Part shown: positions 1-8,465 of the stretch, in pieces | How positions within the stretch are numbered: position 1 is the first letter of the stretch | How the letters are laid out: each line of letters begins with the position of its first letter | Assembly (NCBI GenBank): GCA_019310965.1 | Contig: JAFDDG010000020.1 | Span: forward strand, 1-62,474 | Source of the DNA: Deltaproteobacteria bacterium | Lineage (GTDB): Bacteria; Myxococcota_A; UBA9160; SMWR01 | DNA: 62,474 bases | Direction: 5' to 3' | Translations under genes and position numbers: made by a program | Notes under the pieces: model-generated | Told to the model about the DNA's origin: nothing | The model's input: only the letters and a program-made list of their open reading frames with translations | Database searches by the model: none

Positions 1-336
1 GCGGAACGGCAGCTCGATGGACTGGCCGCGCAGCAGGATCGTCCAGCGGTACATCGAGGCGAGAATGCCGACGAACTTCACACCCGCGGCGGCGCCGCAG
101 AAGATCCAGAACGTCGTGGCGTCGATGTTGGCGAGGGTGTCCAGCACCAGCCGCCCGGCCACCACCTTGCTGCCGTCCTCCATGGTGACGGGGTGCGAGA
201 GCAGCAGCCAGAACGCCGCGACGGTGACGACGAGCTTGAGCAGGTTGAGGATGCGCCCCCGCCAAGGCGGCTCGACGCGCCGCGCCGTCATCAGGGCGAG
301 GATGGCGATGCAGAGGATTCCGAGCAGAACGTTCAC
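1..336 (-). CDS. Flippase-like integral membrane protein (UPF0104/YbhN type), N-terminal part only
   Basis: Partial gene: 112 codons are visible and the frame stays open to the first base of the window. It starts with GTG, preceded by a GGGAG Shine-Dalgarno (SD) at 343-347. There is a hydrophobic first helix (NVLLGILCIAILALM), a basic loop, a second helix (VVTVAAFWLLLS) and a third region ending in YRWTILLRGQSIELPF. That last stretch resembles the RW-x-x-LLR-x-q motif at the start of the lysylphosphatidylglycerol-synthetase-like transmembrane domain. Family members move or modify lipids in the inner membrane. Assignment rests on a short segment, so another polytopic protein is possible. It lies downstream, on the same strand, of the SHOCT lipoprotein. 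Confidence 0.55.
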   Translation of the reverse strand, partial: MNVLLGILCIAILALMTARRVEPPWRGRILNLLKLVVTVAAFWLLLSHPVTMEDGSKVVAGRLVLDTLANIDATTFWIFCGAAAGVKFVGILASMYRWTILLRGQSIELPFR

Positions 337-433
337 GAGCGGCTCCCAATTGGCCCTTCGGGGCCAGGCCGTGAGGGGCCATACAGTATGGAAGGGTGAC
401 GAGGGCTGACAAGAAAAACGCGCGAAGTGCCCC

Positions 434-1321
434 TCACGGGCAGGCAGTTGAGTCACCCAAGCGGGCGTGTGGGTTCCCGAGTGGGGCGGGCTCGCCGCGC
501 AGGATGCGGCTGCGCTGCGATTGGTATTCGGTTTCCGAAATCGAGCCGGCCTGGCGATCCTCCTCGAGATCGGCGAGCGCGCGCAGCTGCTGGGGGCTGA
601 GCTCCGCCGAGACGGACGGTGCCGCCCGCTCGATCGACTCGTCCTCCAGGCTCTCCATCAGCACCTGCCGCCGCACCACCCTGCCGGTGGGGGTCACGCG
701 GGTGCGGGTGGGCTTGCGAAAGATGTCGTCGCGCCACTGCACGGCGACGCTCTGGTGATCGGCGAGGGTCATGCCCTTGTCGACGATCAGACGGAAGTTG
801 AGTGGATACTTGCCAACGCGGGTCTCGGGGAGCCCGGTGGTCTTCTCGCGGCGCTTCTCCACCTCCCAGTCCGAGCGCGAGATCTGGATGTAGAGCAGTT
901 CGTCCTTCATGTAGGCGAGCAGGCTGGTCAGGTAGAAATGATCGAAGACGAGCAGGTTCTTCTTCTTGCGCTGCGATTGGATCACGACTTGTTCGTCTGG
1001 GCCGGCCTGCGCGAGCGCCAGCGCCATCCCGTCCGCGATGTCGTAGAGCTTTTCGAGCGGGATCGCGGGCACCCGCTTCGGGTGGTCCCCCGCGCGCATA
1101 TCGATACGCGACAGGATGTGTGCCAGGCGCACCGGCGCAATCTCGACCGGGTGAGCGTAACCCTGGGGCAGGGTGCTGGTGCCGCGCTTGTAGCTGCGCA
1201 GGAAGACCTCGGTGCCGCTTTGCTGGAAGACCTGTTTCCTGATGGGACGCGTCAGGCAGCCGCTGCTGCCGGCGGTGATGAGTGCGAGCGCCAGGAACAG
1301 GGCGAGACGGCTGCGCGGCAT
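434..1321 (-). CDS. Putative lipoprotein with C-terminal SHOCT-like motif
   Basis: 295 aa. The signal peptide (MPRSRLALFLALALITAG) ends in a lipobox with Cys22 (SSGC), so the mature protein should be lipid-anchored. The middle is mixed alpha/beta with no recognised enzyme motif. The last ~40 residues (LSPQQLRALADLEEDRQAG, then SISETEYQSQRSRILRGE) match a SHOCT helix pair: L-x2-L-x-dL, then G-x-I-s-e-x-E-Y-x3-k-x2-IL. SHOCT motifs are short oligomerisation modules often placed at protein ends. Function unknown. It is downstream of feoB on the same strand with a 49-bp gap, so it could be co-transcribed with the iron-uptake genes, but nothing in it indicates a metal role. Confidence 0.7.
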   Translation of the reverse strand: MPRSRLALFLALALITAGSSGCLTRPIRKQVFQQSGTEVFLRSYKRGTSTLPQGYAHPVEIAPVRLAHILSRIDMRAGDHPKRVPAIPLEKLYDIADGMALALAQAGPDEQVVIQSQRKKKNLLVFDHFYLTSLLAYMKDELLYIQISRSDWEVEKRREKTTGLPETRVGKYPLNFRLIVDKGMTLADHQSVAVQWRDDIFRKPTRTRVTPTGRVVRRQVLMESLEDESIERAAPSVSAELSPQQLRALADLEEDRQAGSISETEYQSQRSRILRGEPAPLGNPHARLGDSTACP

Positions 1322-1370
1322 GGGGCCCAGTGTCGCAAAGTCCCGGCGGCCGCGCCGGGCGCCGGGACGC

Positions 1371-3269
1371 TCAGACCAGTGCGCTCACCAGTCGCTGCGC
1401 CGCGAAGCTGGCAGTCCAGGCCAGCACCAGCAGGTAGCCGAAGGCAAAGGCCGGCCAGCGCCAGGTGCCGGTCTCGCGGCGCATGATGGCGAGAGTCGAC
1501 ATGCATTGCAGCGCGAACACGAAGAAGACCAGCAGCGCGGCCACGGTTCCCGGTGTGAAGACCGGAGCGCCGGTGTCGGGATCCACGTCGGCGCGGATCG
1601 CCGCGCGCAGGGACGTCTCCTCGTCGCTGGCGGCGTAGATCTGCGCCAGCGTCGCCACGATGACCTCCCGCGCCGCCAGGCTCGCCAATAGACCGACGCC
1701 GATCTTCCAGTCGAAGCCGAGCGGTGCGATCAGCGGCTCGATGGCCACCCCGGCGCGGCCCGCGAAGCTGTTCTCGAGCGCGCTGCGCGCTGCCTCGGGT
1801 GCACTGGCGCTCGCCGGCGGCTCGCTGCGCGGGAACGTCAACAGGCACCACAGCACGATCGAGACCGCCAGGATGATGGTGCCGGCACGCCGCAGGAATG
1901 CGCCGGCGCGCTCCGATACCTGTGCCACCAGCAGCCGGAAGGGCGGAAGGCGATACGACGGCAGCTCCATGTAGAAGGGCAGGCTCTGGCCGCGCAGCAC
2001 CGTGCGCTTCAGCAGCGCGGCGACGCAGAGTGCCGCGATGGCGCCCATCAAGTAGAGGCCCAACAGCACCAGACCCTGCAGGCCGAACGGTCCCCACACG
2101 TTGCGCGCGGGAACGAATGCGCCGATCAACAGCGCGTAGACGGGCAGGCGCGCCGAGCACGTCATCAGCGGCGCCACCAGGATCGTGACCAGTCGGTTGC
2201 GTGGCGAGGGAATCGTGCGCGTGGCCATGATGCCGGGCACGGCGCAGGCGTAGGACGAGAGCAGCGCGACGAACGAACGGCCCTCGAGTCCGATGCGGCC
2301 CATCACCCGGTCCACCAAGAACGCAGCCCGCGCCATGTATCCGATGTCCTCGAGCAGCGCGAGCAGGGTGAACAGCAGCACGATCTGCGGCAGGAAGATG
2401 ACGACGGATCCGACGCCGGCGATCAGGCCGTCGGCCAGGAAGTCGGTCAGCAGGCCCGCCGGCAGCGCCGTCCGCGTGGCCACCGCCGCCATGCCGACGC
2501 CCGCGTCGATGGCGTCCATCGCCGGCGTGGCCCAGGCGAAGATTAGCTGGAAGAACGTCACCATCACCGCGGCGAAGAGCAACGTACCCGCTACCGGGTG
2601 CAGCACTACGCTGTCGATCTTCTCGGTGAGTGCGTGGTGCGCCGGCCGCCGTTCGATCACGGCTGCGGCAACCGAGTCGGCCCAGGCCGCCCGCTCCAGC
2701 GGCGGCAGCGGCGGCGGAATCGGCGGGTGACTCCAGCGCTCGGGCTGTGTCAGGGCCTCGCGAACCGCGGCCATGCCGATGCCGCGATGGCCCACCACGC
2801 CAAAGACCGGTACTCCGAGTGCCGCTTCCAGTCGCTCGAGGTCGAGGCGCCCGCCGCGGGCGTGCAGCTCGTCGAGCATGGTGACGACCAGGCAGGAGGG
2901 CACTTCCCTGGCCAGCAGCTGTCCGAGCACCAAGAGGGAACGTTCGAGGGAGCAAGCGTCGGCCACCATCATGAGGGCGTCGGGCGCCGCGTCGAGTTCG
3001 CCGTCGAGCACGCGGCTCACGATCTCCTCATCCGGGCTGATGGGATCCAGGCTGTAGGCGCCGGGCAGGTCGATCACCACGATCTCACGGCCCTCGACGG
3101 TGCAGCGGCCTTCACGCCGCTCGACCGTGACGCCCGGGTAGTTGCCGACCCGGGCGCGCATGCCGGTGAGCGCGTTGAAGAGGGTGGTCTTGCCCGAGTT
3201 GGGGCTGCCGACCAGGCCGAGGCGGAGCAGCGCCCCGGCCGCTGTGGTGCCGGCGTCGGCGGTACTCAC
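1371..3269 (-). CDS. feoB: Ferrous iron transporter FeoB
   Basis: 632 aa, GTG start chosen because it overlaps the feoA stop by 4 nt (GTGA), a translational-coupling arrangement. It imports Fe2+ across the inner membrane using an N-terminal G domain. G1 is GSPNSGKT (residues ~21-28), the switch region GNYPGVTVE and G3 DLPGAYSL; the guanine-specificity loop is less canonical (TMLDE). The membrane part shows the family signatures GYMARAAFLVDR and SYACAVPGIMATR and roughly eight to ten hydrophobic segments. At 632 aa it is shorter than E. coli FeoB (773 aa), mainly through compact loops. FeoC is absent, as in many non-enteric bacteria. Confidence 0.95.
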   Translation of the reverse strand: MSTADAGTTAAGALLRLGLVGSPNSGKTTLFNALTGMRARVGNYPGVTVERREGRCTVEGREIVVIDLPGAYSLDPISPDEEIVSRVLDGELDAAPDALMMVADACSLERSLLVLGQLLAREVPSCLVVTMLDELHARGGRLDLERLEAALGVPVFGVVGHRGIGMAAVREALTQPERWSHPPIPPPLPPLERAAWADSVAAAVIERRPAHHALTEKIDSVVLHPVAGTLLFAAVMVTFFQLIFAWATPAMDAIDAGVGMAAVATRTALPAGLLTDFLADGLIAGVGSVVIFLPQIVLLFTLLALLEDIGYMARAAFLVDRVMGRIGLEGRSFVALLSSYACAVPGIMATRTIPSPRNRLVTILVAPLMTCSARLPVYALLIGAFVPARNVWGPFGLQGLVLLGLYLMGAIAALCVAALLKRTVLRGQSLPFYMELPSYRLPPFRLLVAQVSERAGAFLRRAGTIILAVSIVLWCLLTFPRSEPPASASAPEAARSALENSFAGRAGVAIEPLIAPLGFDWKIGVGLLASLAAREVIVATLAQIYAASDEETSLRAAIRADVDPDTGAPVFTPGTVAALLVFFVFALQCMSTLAIMRRETGTWRWPAFAFGYLLVLAWTASFAAQRLVSALV

Positions 3270-3535
3270 ACCCGGTGGACTCGGACCCGGGAGGCTTCGG
3301 TGCGCCGCAGGCAGAGCCGCATGCCGCGCAGCTCGTAGACCACCGGGTCGCCCAGTGGGGCGCGCCGTACCCCCAGCACCTTGGTGCCGGGCGTGAAGCC
3401 CAGGTCGAGCAGTCGCCCGCTGGCGGGGCTGCCGGGGTCGACCGAGACCACCTCGGCGGCGGCGCCGAGGGGCAGGTCGGTGAGGCGAAGCGCGTTGCTG
3501 CGGCTCTCGTTGGGGGATCTGTCGGGGGCACTCAC
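3266..3535 (-). CDS. feoA: Ferrous iron transport protein A
   Basis: 89 aa cytoplasmic SH3-like protein, partner and probable regulator of FeoB. The pattern LTDLPLGAAAEVV, then GRLLDLGFTPGTKV and LGDPVVYELRGMRLCLRR follows the FeoA fold. The GTG start is the only sensible in-frame start; no good SD precedes it. The 3' end overlaps feoB by 4 nt. An AT-rich imperfect inverted repeat lies just upstream of the start and may be a Fur site (separate entry). gpsA lies upstream on the same strand, 88 bp away. Confidence 0.92.
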   Translation of the reverse strand: MSAPDRSPNESRSNALRLTDLPLGAAAEVVSVDPGSPASGRLLDLGFTPGTKVLGVRRAPLGDPVVYELRGMRLCLRRTEASRVRVHRV

Positions 3536-3541
3536 GGAGGA

Positions 3542-3564
3542 TTGAAATTGAAATCCATTTTCGA
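3542..3564 (-). promoter_or_regulatory. Candidate Fur-type operator before feoAB
   Basis: An AT-rich stretch in a GC-rich background, 7-29 bp upstream of the feoA start. It contains GAAATCCATTTTC, an imperfect inverted repeat (GAAAT/ATTTTC), plus an extra upstream GAAAT. Fur sites are AT-rich imperfect palindromes built from GATAAT-like hexamers, and feo operons are classic Fur targets. The match to the E. coli consensus is weak, so the call depends mostly on position and composition. Confidence 0.25.
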
Positions 3565-3623
3565 CCGGTGTGCAAGGGCCGAAATGCCCAGGATCGGGGC
3601 GCTTATTTCAGGAACGCGTTCGC

Positions 3624-4628
3624 TTACTCGTTCTCGTTGCGGAGCTGGCGGCTCATCAGCTGGTTCACCGCCCCCTCGACCCCGATTTCGCCTTCCAACA
3701 CCCGCTGTACCGCCTCGGCGATGGGCATTTCGATCTTGTGGCGCCGGGCCAACACGCAGGCAGCCGTGGTGGTGCGCACGCCCTCGGCCACCTCGCTCAT
3801 CGCGCCCACGATCTCGTCGAGCTTCTGGCCGCCGCCAAGCGCCAGTCCGACACGCCGGTTGCGGGAGAGGTCGCTGGTGCACGTCAACACCAGGTCGCCC
3901 ATGCCAGCCAGTCCGAGGAAGGTCATCGGATCGGCCCCGAGAGCTGCACCGAGCCGCGTGATCTCGCGCAGCCCCCGCGTCATCACGCCGGCCCGCGCGT
4001 TGTGTCCCAAACCGAGGCCGTCGCAGATGCCCACCGCAATGGCGACCACATTCTTCAGCGCACCGCCGATCTCCACCCCCACCACGTCGGTGGCCGAGTA
4101 GCAGCGGAACCAGGGCCGCGAGATCGACGCCTGCACCGAGATCGCAAAGCTCTCCTGCCGGCAGGCCAGGGTGACCGCCGTGGGTTGGCCGGCCGCCACC
4201 TCCTTTGCGAACGAGGGCCCGGACAGGAAGACGAAGCGTGCGTGGTGCGCCGGCGCCAGCACGTCCTGCAGCACCTGCTCCATGCGCATCCAGCTGCCGA
4301 GCTCGAGACCCTTGACCGTCGACACGACCAACGCGCCGTCCGGCAGCACCGGTGCCGCGCGGCTCATCACATCGCGCACGCCGTGGCTCGGCACAGCACA
4401 GATCACCAGCTCGCTGCCGGTCAGCGCTTCTTCCAGGTCTGCCGTCGCACGCACGTTCTCGGGAATGCGCACTTCGCTGAGGTAGTTGGGATTGCGCCGC
4501 TCGCGGTTGAGCGCTTCGGCGAGCGCCGAATCCCGCGCCCAGATGCGCACGTCGTGGTCGTGCGCGCACAATATGGCGAGGCAGGTGCCGAAGCTTCCGG
4601 CACCGAGAACTGTGATCGGAATGGCCAC
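3624..4628 (-). CDS. gpsA: NAD(P)+-dependent glycerol-3-phosphate dehydrogenase
   Basis: 334 aa, the usual length for GpsA. It reduces dihydroxyacetone phosphate to sn-glycerol-3-phosphate, the backbone for phospholipid synthesis. The N-terminal Rossmann motif is GAGSFGTCLA (residues 8-17). The catalytic lysine region STVKGLE is present, as is the signature AxKNVVAIAVGICDGLGLGHNARA region with the second active-site lysine, followed by the helical C-terminal domain with GMGDLVLTCTSDLSRNRR. The ATG start follows directly from the Rossmann strand. It is divergent from the nuo operon with 138 bp between. Confidence 0.96.
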   Translation of the reverse strand: MAIPITVLGAGSFGTCLAILCAHDHDVRIWARDSALAEALNRERRNPNYLSEVRIPENVRATADLEEALTGSELVICAVPSHGVRDVMSRAAPVLPDGALVVSTVKGLELGSWMRMEQVLQDVLAPAHHARFVFLSGPSFAKEVAAGQPTAVTLACRQESFAISVQASISRPWFRCYSATDVVGVEIGGALKNVVAIAVGICDGLGLGHNARAGVMTRGLREITRLGAALGADPMTFLGLAGMGDLVLTCTSDLSRNRRVGLALGGGQKLDEIVGAMSEVAEGVRTTTAACVLARRHKIEMPIAEAVQRVLEGEIGVEGAVNQLMSRQLRNENE

Positions 4629-4658
4629 TGCGCGCAGTGTAATTCGCCCGCTCGATTA

Positions 4659-4687
4659 TTGACCCCCCTCAGACCCGTCGGTACTCT
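4659..4687 (+). promoter_or_regulatory. Candidate sigma70-type promoter for the nuo operon
   Basis: TTGACC at 4659-4664 and TACTCT at 4682-4687 are separated by 17 bp. That is a 5/6 match to the -35 consensus and about 4/6 to the -10. It lies in the 138-bp gap between gpsA and nuoA and points towards nuoA. No transcription data support it; other initiation sites in the gap are possible. Confidence 0.4.
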
Positions 4688-4766
4688 CAGCGCGGATTCC
4701 GCAGTCACTTCGGGTATTTGCCTCGGTTGCTGCATTACAGGCACCATGCTCACGGGGGTTCGGTCC

Positions 4767-5120
4767 ATGCTTGCCGACTACGTGGGCATCCTCGTGATTC
4801 TCGTCGCCGGGATGTTGCTCGTCGGCGGCATGCTCGGTGCCCACCTCCTGCTCGGGCCGAAACGCAAGTTCGCCGAGAAAGACGAGCCTTTCGAGTGCGG
4901 TGAGAAGCCAATCGCCTCGCCCCATCAACGCTACGCGGTGAAGTTCTACCTGGTGGCGCTCCTCTTCGTCGTCTTCGATGTGGAGGCGATCTTCTTCTAC
5001 CCCTGGGCCGCCGTCTTCACCGAGCTCTCCTGGTTTGGCTATGGCGCCATCCTCGTCTTCACGCTGCCGCTCGCCGTCGGTCTGGTCTACGAATGGTTGA
5101 AGGGCGGGCTCGAGTGGTGA
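4767..5120 (+). CDS. nuoA: NADH-quinone oxidoreductase subunit A
   Basis: 117 aa with three membrane helices. It is a proton-arm subunit of complex I at the junction with the Q-module. Seen: MLADYVGILVILVAGMLL, the loop FECGEKP with the conserved Cys and Glu, FYLVALLFVVFDVEAIFFYPWA with the buried acidic FDVE, and a third C-terminal helix. The ATG at 4767 was chosen because the family starts at this residue; an in-frame ATG at 4746 is an alternative. The open frame extends much further upstream, but that part is antisense to gpsA. The stop overlaps the nuoE GTG, with nuoB, C and D missing at this junction. Confidence 0.93.
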   Translation: MLADYVGILVILVAGMLLVGGMLGAHLLLGPKRKFAEKDEPFECGEKPIASPHQRYAVKFYLVALLFVVFDVEAIFFYPWAAVFTELSWFGYGAILVFTLPLAVGLVYEWLKGGLEW

Positions 5121-5581
5121 TTTCCCCCGAAACGCGCGCGGCAATCGACGAGGCCATTGCGCGTACCCCACAGCCGCGCGGGGCGTTGCTGCCGGCGCTG
5201 CATCTGGTGCAGGCAGAGCACGGGCATATTTCGCTCGAGCTGGCGGCTGCTGTTGCCGAGATCCTCGGGATTCGCAGCGGGGACGTGATGGAAGTCGTCT
5301 CCTTCTACGACATGTTCCATGCTCGTCCCCAGCCGCGGCACCACGTCAGCGTGTGCACGAATCTGCCGTGCTCGCTGCGCGGCGCGCGCACCTTGCTGGC
5401 GCAGCTGGAGGCCCATTGCGGCGTTGCCGCCGGCGAGCCCACCGCCGACGGCAGACTCGTGCTCGGTCGCGAGGAATGCCTCGGGGCTTGCGCCAACGCA
5501 CCCGTGTTGCGGGTGGACGGCACCTATCACGAAAAACTCGACAGCGAGGCTGCCAGGCAGCTTCTCGACGGGCTCGAGTGA
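5117..5581 (+). CDS. nuoE: NADH-quinone oxidoreductase subunit E (24-kDa type)
   Basis: 154 aa from GTG 5117, which overlaps the nuoA stop as GTGA; ATG 5093 is an in-frame alternative. NuoE carries the N1a [2Fe-2S] cluster in the NADH-oxidising module. The four ligands are visible as C-x4-C (CTNLPC) and C-x3-C (CLGAC). The N-terminal helical domain and EVVSFYDMF lead-in are typical. Cytoplasmic, bound to NuoF. Confidence 0.95.
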   Translation: MISPETRAAIDEAIARTPQPRGALLPALHLVQAEHGHISLELAAAVAEILGIRSGDVMEVVSFYDMFHARPQPRHHVSVCTNLPCSLRGARTLLAQLEAHCGVAAGEPTADGRLVLGREECLGACANAPVLRVDGTYHEKLDSEAARQLLDGLE

Positions 5582-6876
5582 TGGGACCGCAGGTGCCGCT
5601 CATCACCAACTACCTGACGCAGCATTTCCTGGACGATGCTGCCGTCGGCCTGGAGGGCTACGAACGGCTGGGTGGATACGCGGCGCTGCGCCGCGCGCTC
5701 GAGAATTCTCCCGCCGACTTGATCGAGCTGATTACGAGCGCAGGCCTCCAGGGTCGCGGCGGTGCGGGTTTCTCAACGGGGCTGAAGTGGTCGTTCATGC
5801 CTGCGGACGGTGAACTGCCCAAGTATCTCGTCTGCAACGGCGACGAATCCGAGCCCGGTTCGTTCAAGGATCGCATCCTGATGGAGCGCGGCCCGCACCA
5901 GCTGCTCGAGGGCATTCTGATTGCCGCTTGGGCCACCGGCGCCGAGAAGACCTTCCTCTACGTGAGGGGTGAATACGAGCGCCCGGCGGAGGCGCTAGAG
6001 CGTGCCATCGCCGAGGCACGTGCGCGCGGCATCGTTGGCACGAATGTATGCGGCAGCGACTTCGCGCACGACATCGTCGTGATCCGTGGTGCCGGTGCCT
6101 ACATCTGTGGCGAGGAGACGGGGCTCCTCGAATCGCTGGAGGGCAAGAAGGGCCAGCCGCGCAAGAAACCGCCCTTCCCAGCTCAGTACGGCGCCTTTGG
6201 CAGGCCCACCACGGTGAACAACGTGGAGACCCTCTGTCACGTGCCGCACATCGTCAACAACGGCGCCGATTGGTTCCGCGGTTTCGGCACCGAGAAGAGT
6301 CCGGGTACGACGCTCTTCGGCGTGTCGGGGCAGATCGCGCGGCCGGGGCTCTTCGAGTTGCCCCTCGGCACGCCGCTTGACGAGCTGGTGTTCGAGCACG
6401 CCGGCGGCCCGGCGGCCGACCAGCGCGTGAAGGGCGTGATCCCGGGCGGCCTGTCGATGCCGGTGTTGCCCGCCGATCAGCTCGACGTGCCCATGGCCAA
6501 CGAGTTCTTGCGCGAGCGTCGCACCATGCTCGGCACCGGCGGCGTGATGGTGATGGACGAGCGCACCTGCATGGTGCGTGCCTCGGTCGTGATCGCACAC
6601 TTCTTTCGCGACGAGTCGTGCGGACAGTGCACCCAGTGCCGCGAGGGCACCGGCTGGATCCACAAGCTCGTCGAGCGCATCGAGCGCGGCGCCGGAGTGA
6701 TGGAGGACATCACTGTTCTCGAAGACATCTGCGCAAAAATGGAAGGCCAGACCATCTGTGCGTTTGCCGACGCCGCGGCGTGGCCGATCCAGGGCATGTT
6801 GCGCCACTTCCGCGGCGAGTTCGAAGCGCACGTCGTGCAGCGCAGGTGCGGCTTCGCCGAGAGTTTCGAGCTCTGA
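5581..6876 (+). CDS. nuoF: NADH-quinone oxidoreductase subunit F (NADH/FMN-binding, 51-kDa type)
   Basis: 431 aa. The ATG shares its A with the nuoE stop (TGATG). It binds FMN and NADH and accepts the hydride. Motifs: GRGGAGFSTGLKW (NADH/FMN Gly-rich), CNGDESEPGSFKDR, GAGAYICGEETGLLESLEGK for FMN, and SCGQCTQCREGTGW, the C-x2-C-x2-C part of the [4Fe-4S] N3 site, with a fourth Cys in GQTICAFADAA. Length is standard for the family. Confidence 0.97.
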   Translation: MGPQVPLITNYLTQHFLDDAAVGLEGYERLGGYAALRRALENSPADLIELITSAGLQGRGGAGFSTGLKWSFMPADGELPKYLVCNGDESEPGSFKDRILMERGPHQLLEGILIAAWATGAEKTFLYVRGEYERPAEALERAIAEARARGIVGTNVCGSDFAHDIVVIRGAGAYICGEETGLLESLEGKKGQPRKKPPFPAQYGAFGRPTTVNNVETLCHVPHIVNNGADWFRGFGTEKSPGTTLFGVSGQIARPGLFELPLGTPLDELVFEHAGGPAADQRVKGVIPGGLSMPVLPADQLDVPMANEFLRERRTMLGTGGVMVMDERTCMVRASVVIAHFFRDESCGQCTQCREGTGWIHKLVERIERGAGVMEDITVLEDICAKMEGQTICAFADAAAWPIQGMLRHFRGEFEAHVVQRRCGFAESFEL

Positions 6877-8465
6877 TGCCCAGGATCAGTGTCGACGGTC
6901 GGATCATCGAGGTGCCGGAAAGCCGCACCATCCTGCAGGCTCTCGACGAGACGGGTCTGCTGATGGCCGGAATCGACGTGCCGCACTACTGCTGGCACCC
7001 GAAGCTCTCGATCGACGGCTCCTGTCGCCTCTGTCAGGTCGAAGTCGAGGGCATGCCCAAGCTGCAGATCGCCTGCAACACGCCGGTCGCCGATGGCATG
7101 GCCATCCGCACCAGAAGCGAGCGGGTGTGCAGCGCGCGGCAGGGCGTGATGGAGCTCTTGCTGGTGAACCACCCGCTCGACTGCGCGATCTGTGATCAGG
7201 CCGGTGAGTGCAAGCTGCAGGACTACGCCTTCGAGTACGGCGCCGACGCGTCGCGTACCCGCGAGCCGCGCCGCGCGTTGAAGAAGAACGTCGAGCTGGG
7301 TCCCAACATCGTGCTCGACCAGGAGCGTTGCATCCTGTGCCGGCGCTGCGTGCGCTTCTGCGACGAAGTGCCGGCGACCGGCGAGCTGCACGTGATGGGT
7401 CGCGGCGACCGCTCGGTGATCGAGACCCTGCCGGACGAACCGCTGGCAAACGACTATTCGATGAACGTCGCCGATCTGTGTCCGGTGGGCGCGTTGACGA
7501 CGCGGGACTTCCGCTTCAAGGTCCGGGTCTGGTTCCTCGACGACGTACCCGGCGTGTGCACCGGCTGCGCCAACGGTTGCAACGTGACGATCGGAGTTTC
7601 GAAGAATCGCGTCTACCGCTACCAGCCGCGCCGCAATGATGCGGTGAACGATACCTGGCTCTGTGATCGCGGGCGGCTTTCGTACAAGCGGATCGGATCG
7701 GGCGATAGGCTCGCGCAAGCCAGCCTGCGCGGCACCGCCAGCGCGCGGGAGCCGGTGAGCTGTGGGACGGCCGTAGCGGCTGCGGCTGCGCGGCTGCAGC
7801 AGCTGACCGATGCTGCCGGGGCCGCCGCCCTCGTGGTGCTCGCCTCGCCGCACGCGAGCAACGAGGATCTCTTCACGCTGCGGCGCTTCTGCGACGCCCT
7901 CGGCGTCACGGCGCGTGGCGCGGCGGTGGTGCTCGGGCCGCAGGATCGCCTGCTCATGAAGGCGGAGCAGGCGGCGAATGCCGAGGGCGCGCGGCGGCTC
8001 GGATTCGGGCCGCCGGACGCGTTGCTCGCCCGTGTGCGCTGCGGCGAGGCGGCCGGCGCCCTGGTGTTTGGCCACGACGTGCTCGATCCGGCCCACCTCG
8101 GCGGGCCGGAAGCGCTGACTGCGCTGGAGACACTGGTTGTCGTCGACCTGCAGGACTCGGCGCTGGCGCGCTGCGCCGACGTGGCGATCCCCGTGCGCCA
8201 CGCCGCCGAGCGCGAGGGCACGCTCACCAACTTCGCGGGCCTTGCCCAACGCGTCCAGCCCGCGGTCGAGCCGGGCTGGGAGGCTTGGACCGACGGCGAG
8301 GTGGTGTGGCGGCTGGGCGCAGCGTTGGGTCTCGCGGGCTTCGAAGGTGCCTACGACGTGCGGTCGGTGTCGCGGGAGCTGGCGCAGGCCGTGCCCGGCT
8401 TCTCGGGCATCGACCTCGATCGTGTTGGCGAGCATGGGCTCTCGCTTGCGGGAGTCGGCAGCTGA
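6876..8465 (+). CDS. nuoG: NADH-quinone oxidoreductase subunit G, short form
   Basis: 529 aa; the start overlaps the nuoF stop (TGATG). The N-terminal ferredoxin domain has HYCWHPKLSIDGSCRLCQVE and CNTP for the [2Fe-2S] N1b. Next is the His/Cys N5 site (NHPLDCAICDQAGECKLQD), then CILCRRCVRFC with NVADLCPVGAL (N4), then CTGCANGCNV starting the molybdopterin-oxidoreductase-like domain. That domain is cut short compared with the 700-900 aa of Thermus or E. coli NuoG. The reduced form keeps all the wire clusters, so electron transfer to NuoI should be intact. Confidence 0.94.
   Translation: MPRISVDGRIIEVPESRTILQALDETGLLMAGIDVPHYCWHPKLSIDGSCRLCQVEVEGMPKLQIACNTPVADGMAIRTRSERVCSARQGVMELLLVNHPLDCAICDQAGECKLQDYAFEYGADASRTREPRRALKKNVELGPNIVLDQERCILCRRCVRFCDEVPATGELHVMGRGDRSVIETLPDEPLANDYSMNVADLCPVGALTTRDFRFKVRVWFLDDVPGVCTGCANGCNVTIGVSKNRVYRYQPRRNDAVNDTWLCDRGRLSYKRIGSGDRLAQASLRGTASAREPVSCGTAVAAAAARLQQLTDAAGAAALVVLASPHASNEDLFTLRRFCDALGVTARGAAVVLGPQDRLLMKAEQAANAEGARRLGFGPPDALLARVRCGEAAGALVFGHDVLDPAHLGGPEALTALETLVVVDLQDSALARCADVAIPVRHAAEREGTLTNFAGLAQRVQPAVEPGWEAWTDGEVVWRLGAALGLAGFEGAYDVRSVSRELAQAVPGFSGIDLDRVGEHGLSLAGVGS

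Noticed and set aside
3570..4766. Upstream extension of the nuoA reading frame (about 400 codons)
   Set aside because: It is antisense to gpsA, has low-complexity His/Arg-rich content, and the nuoA family begins at 4767.
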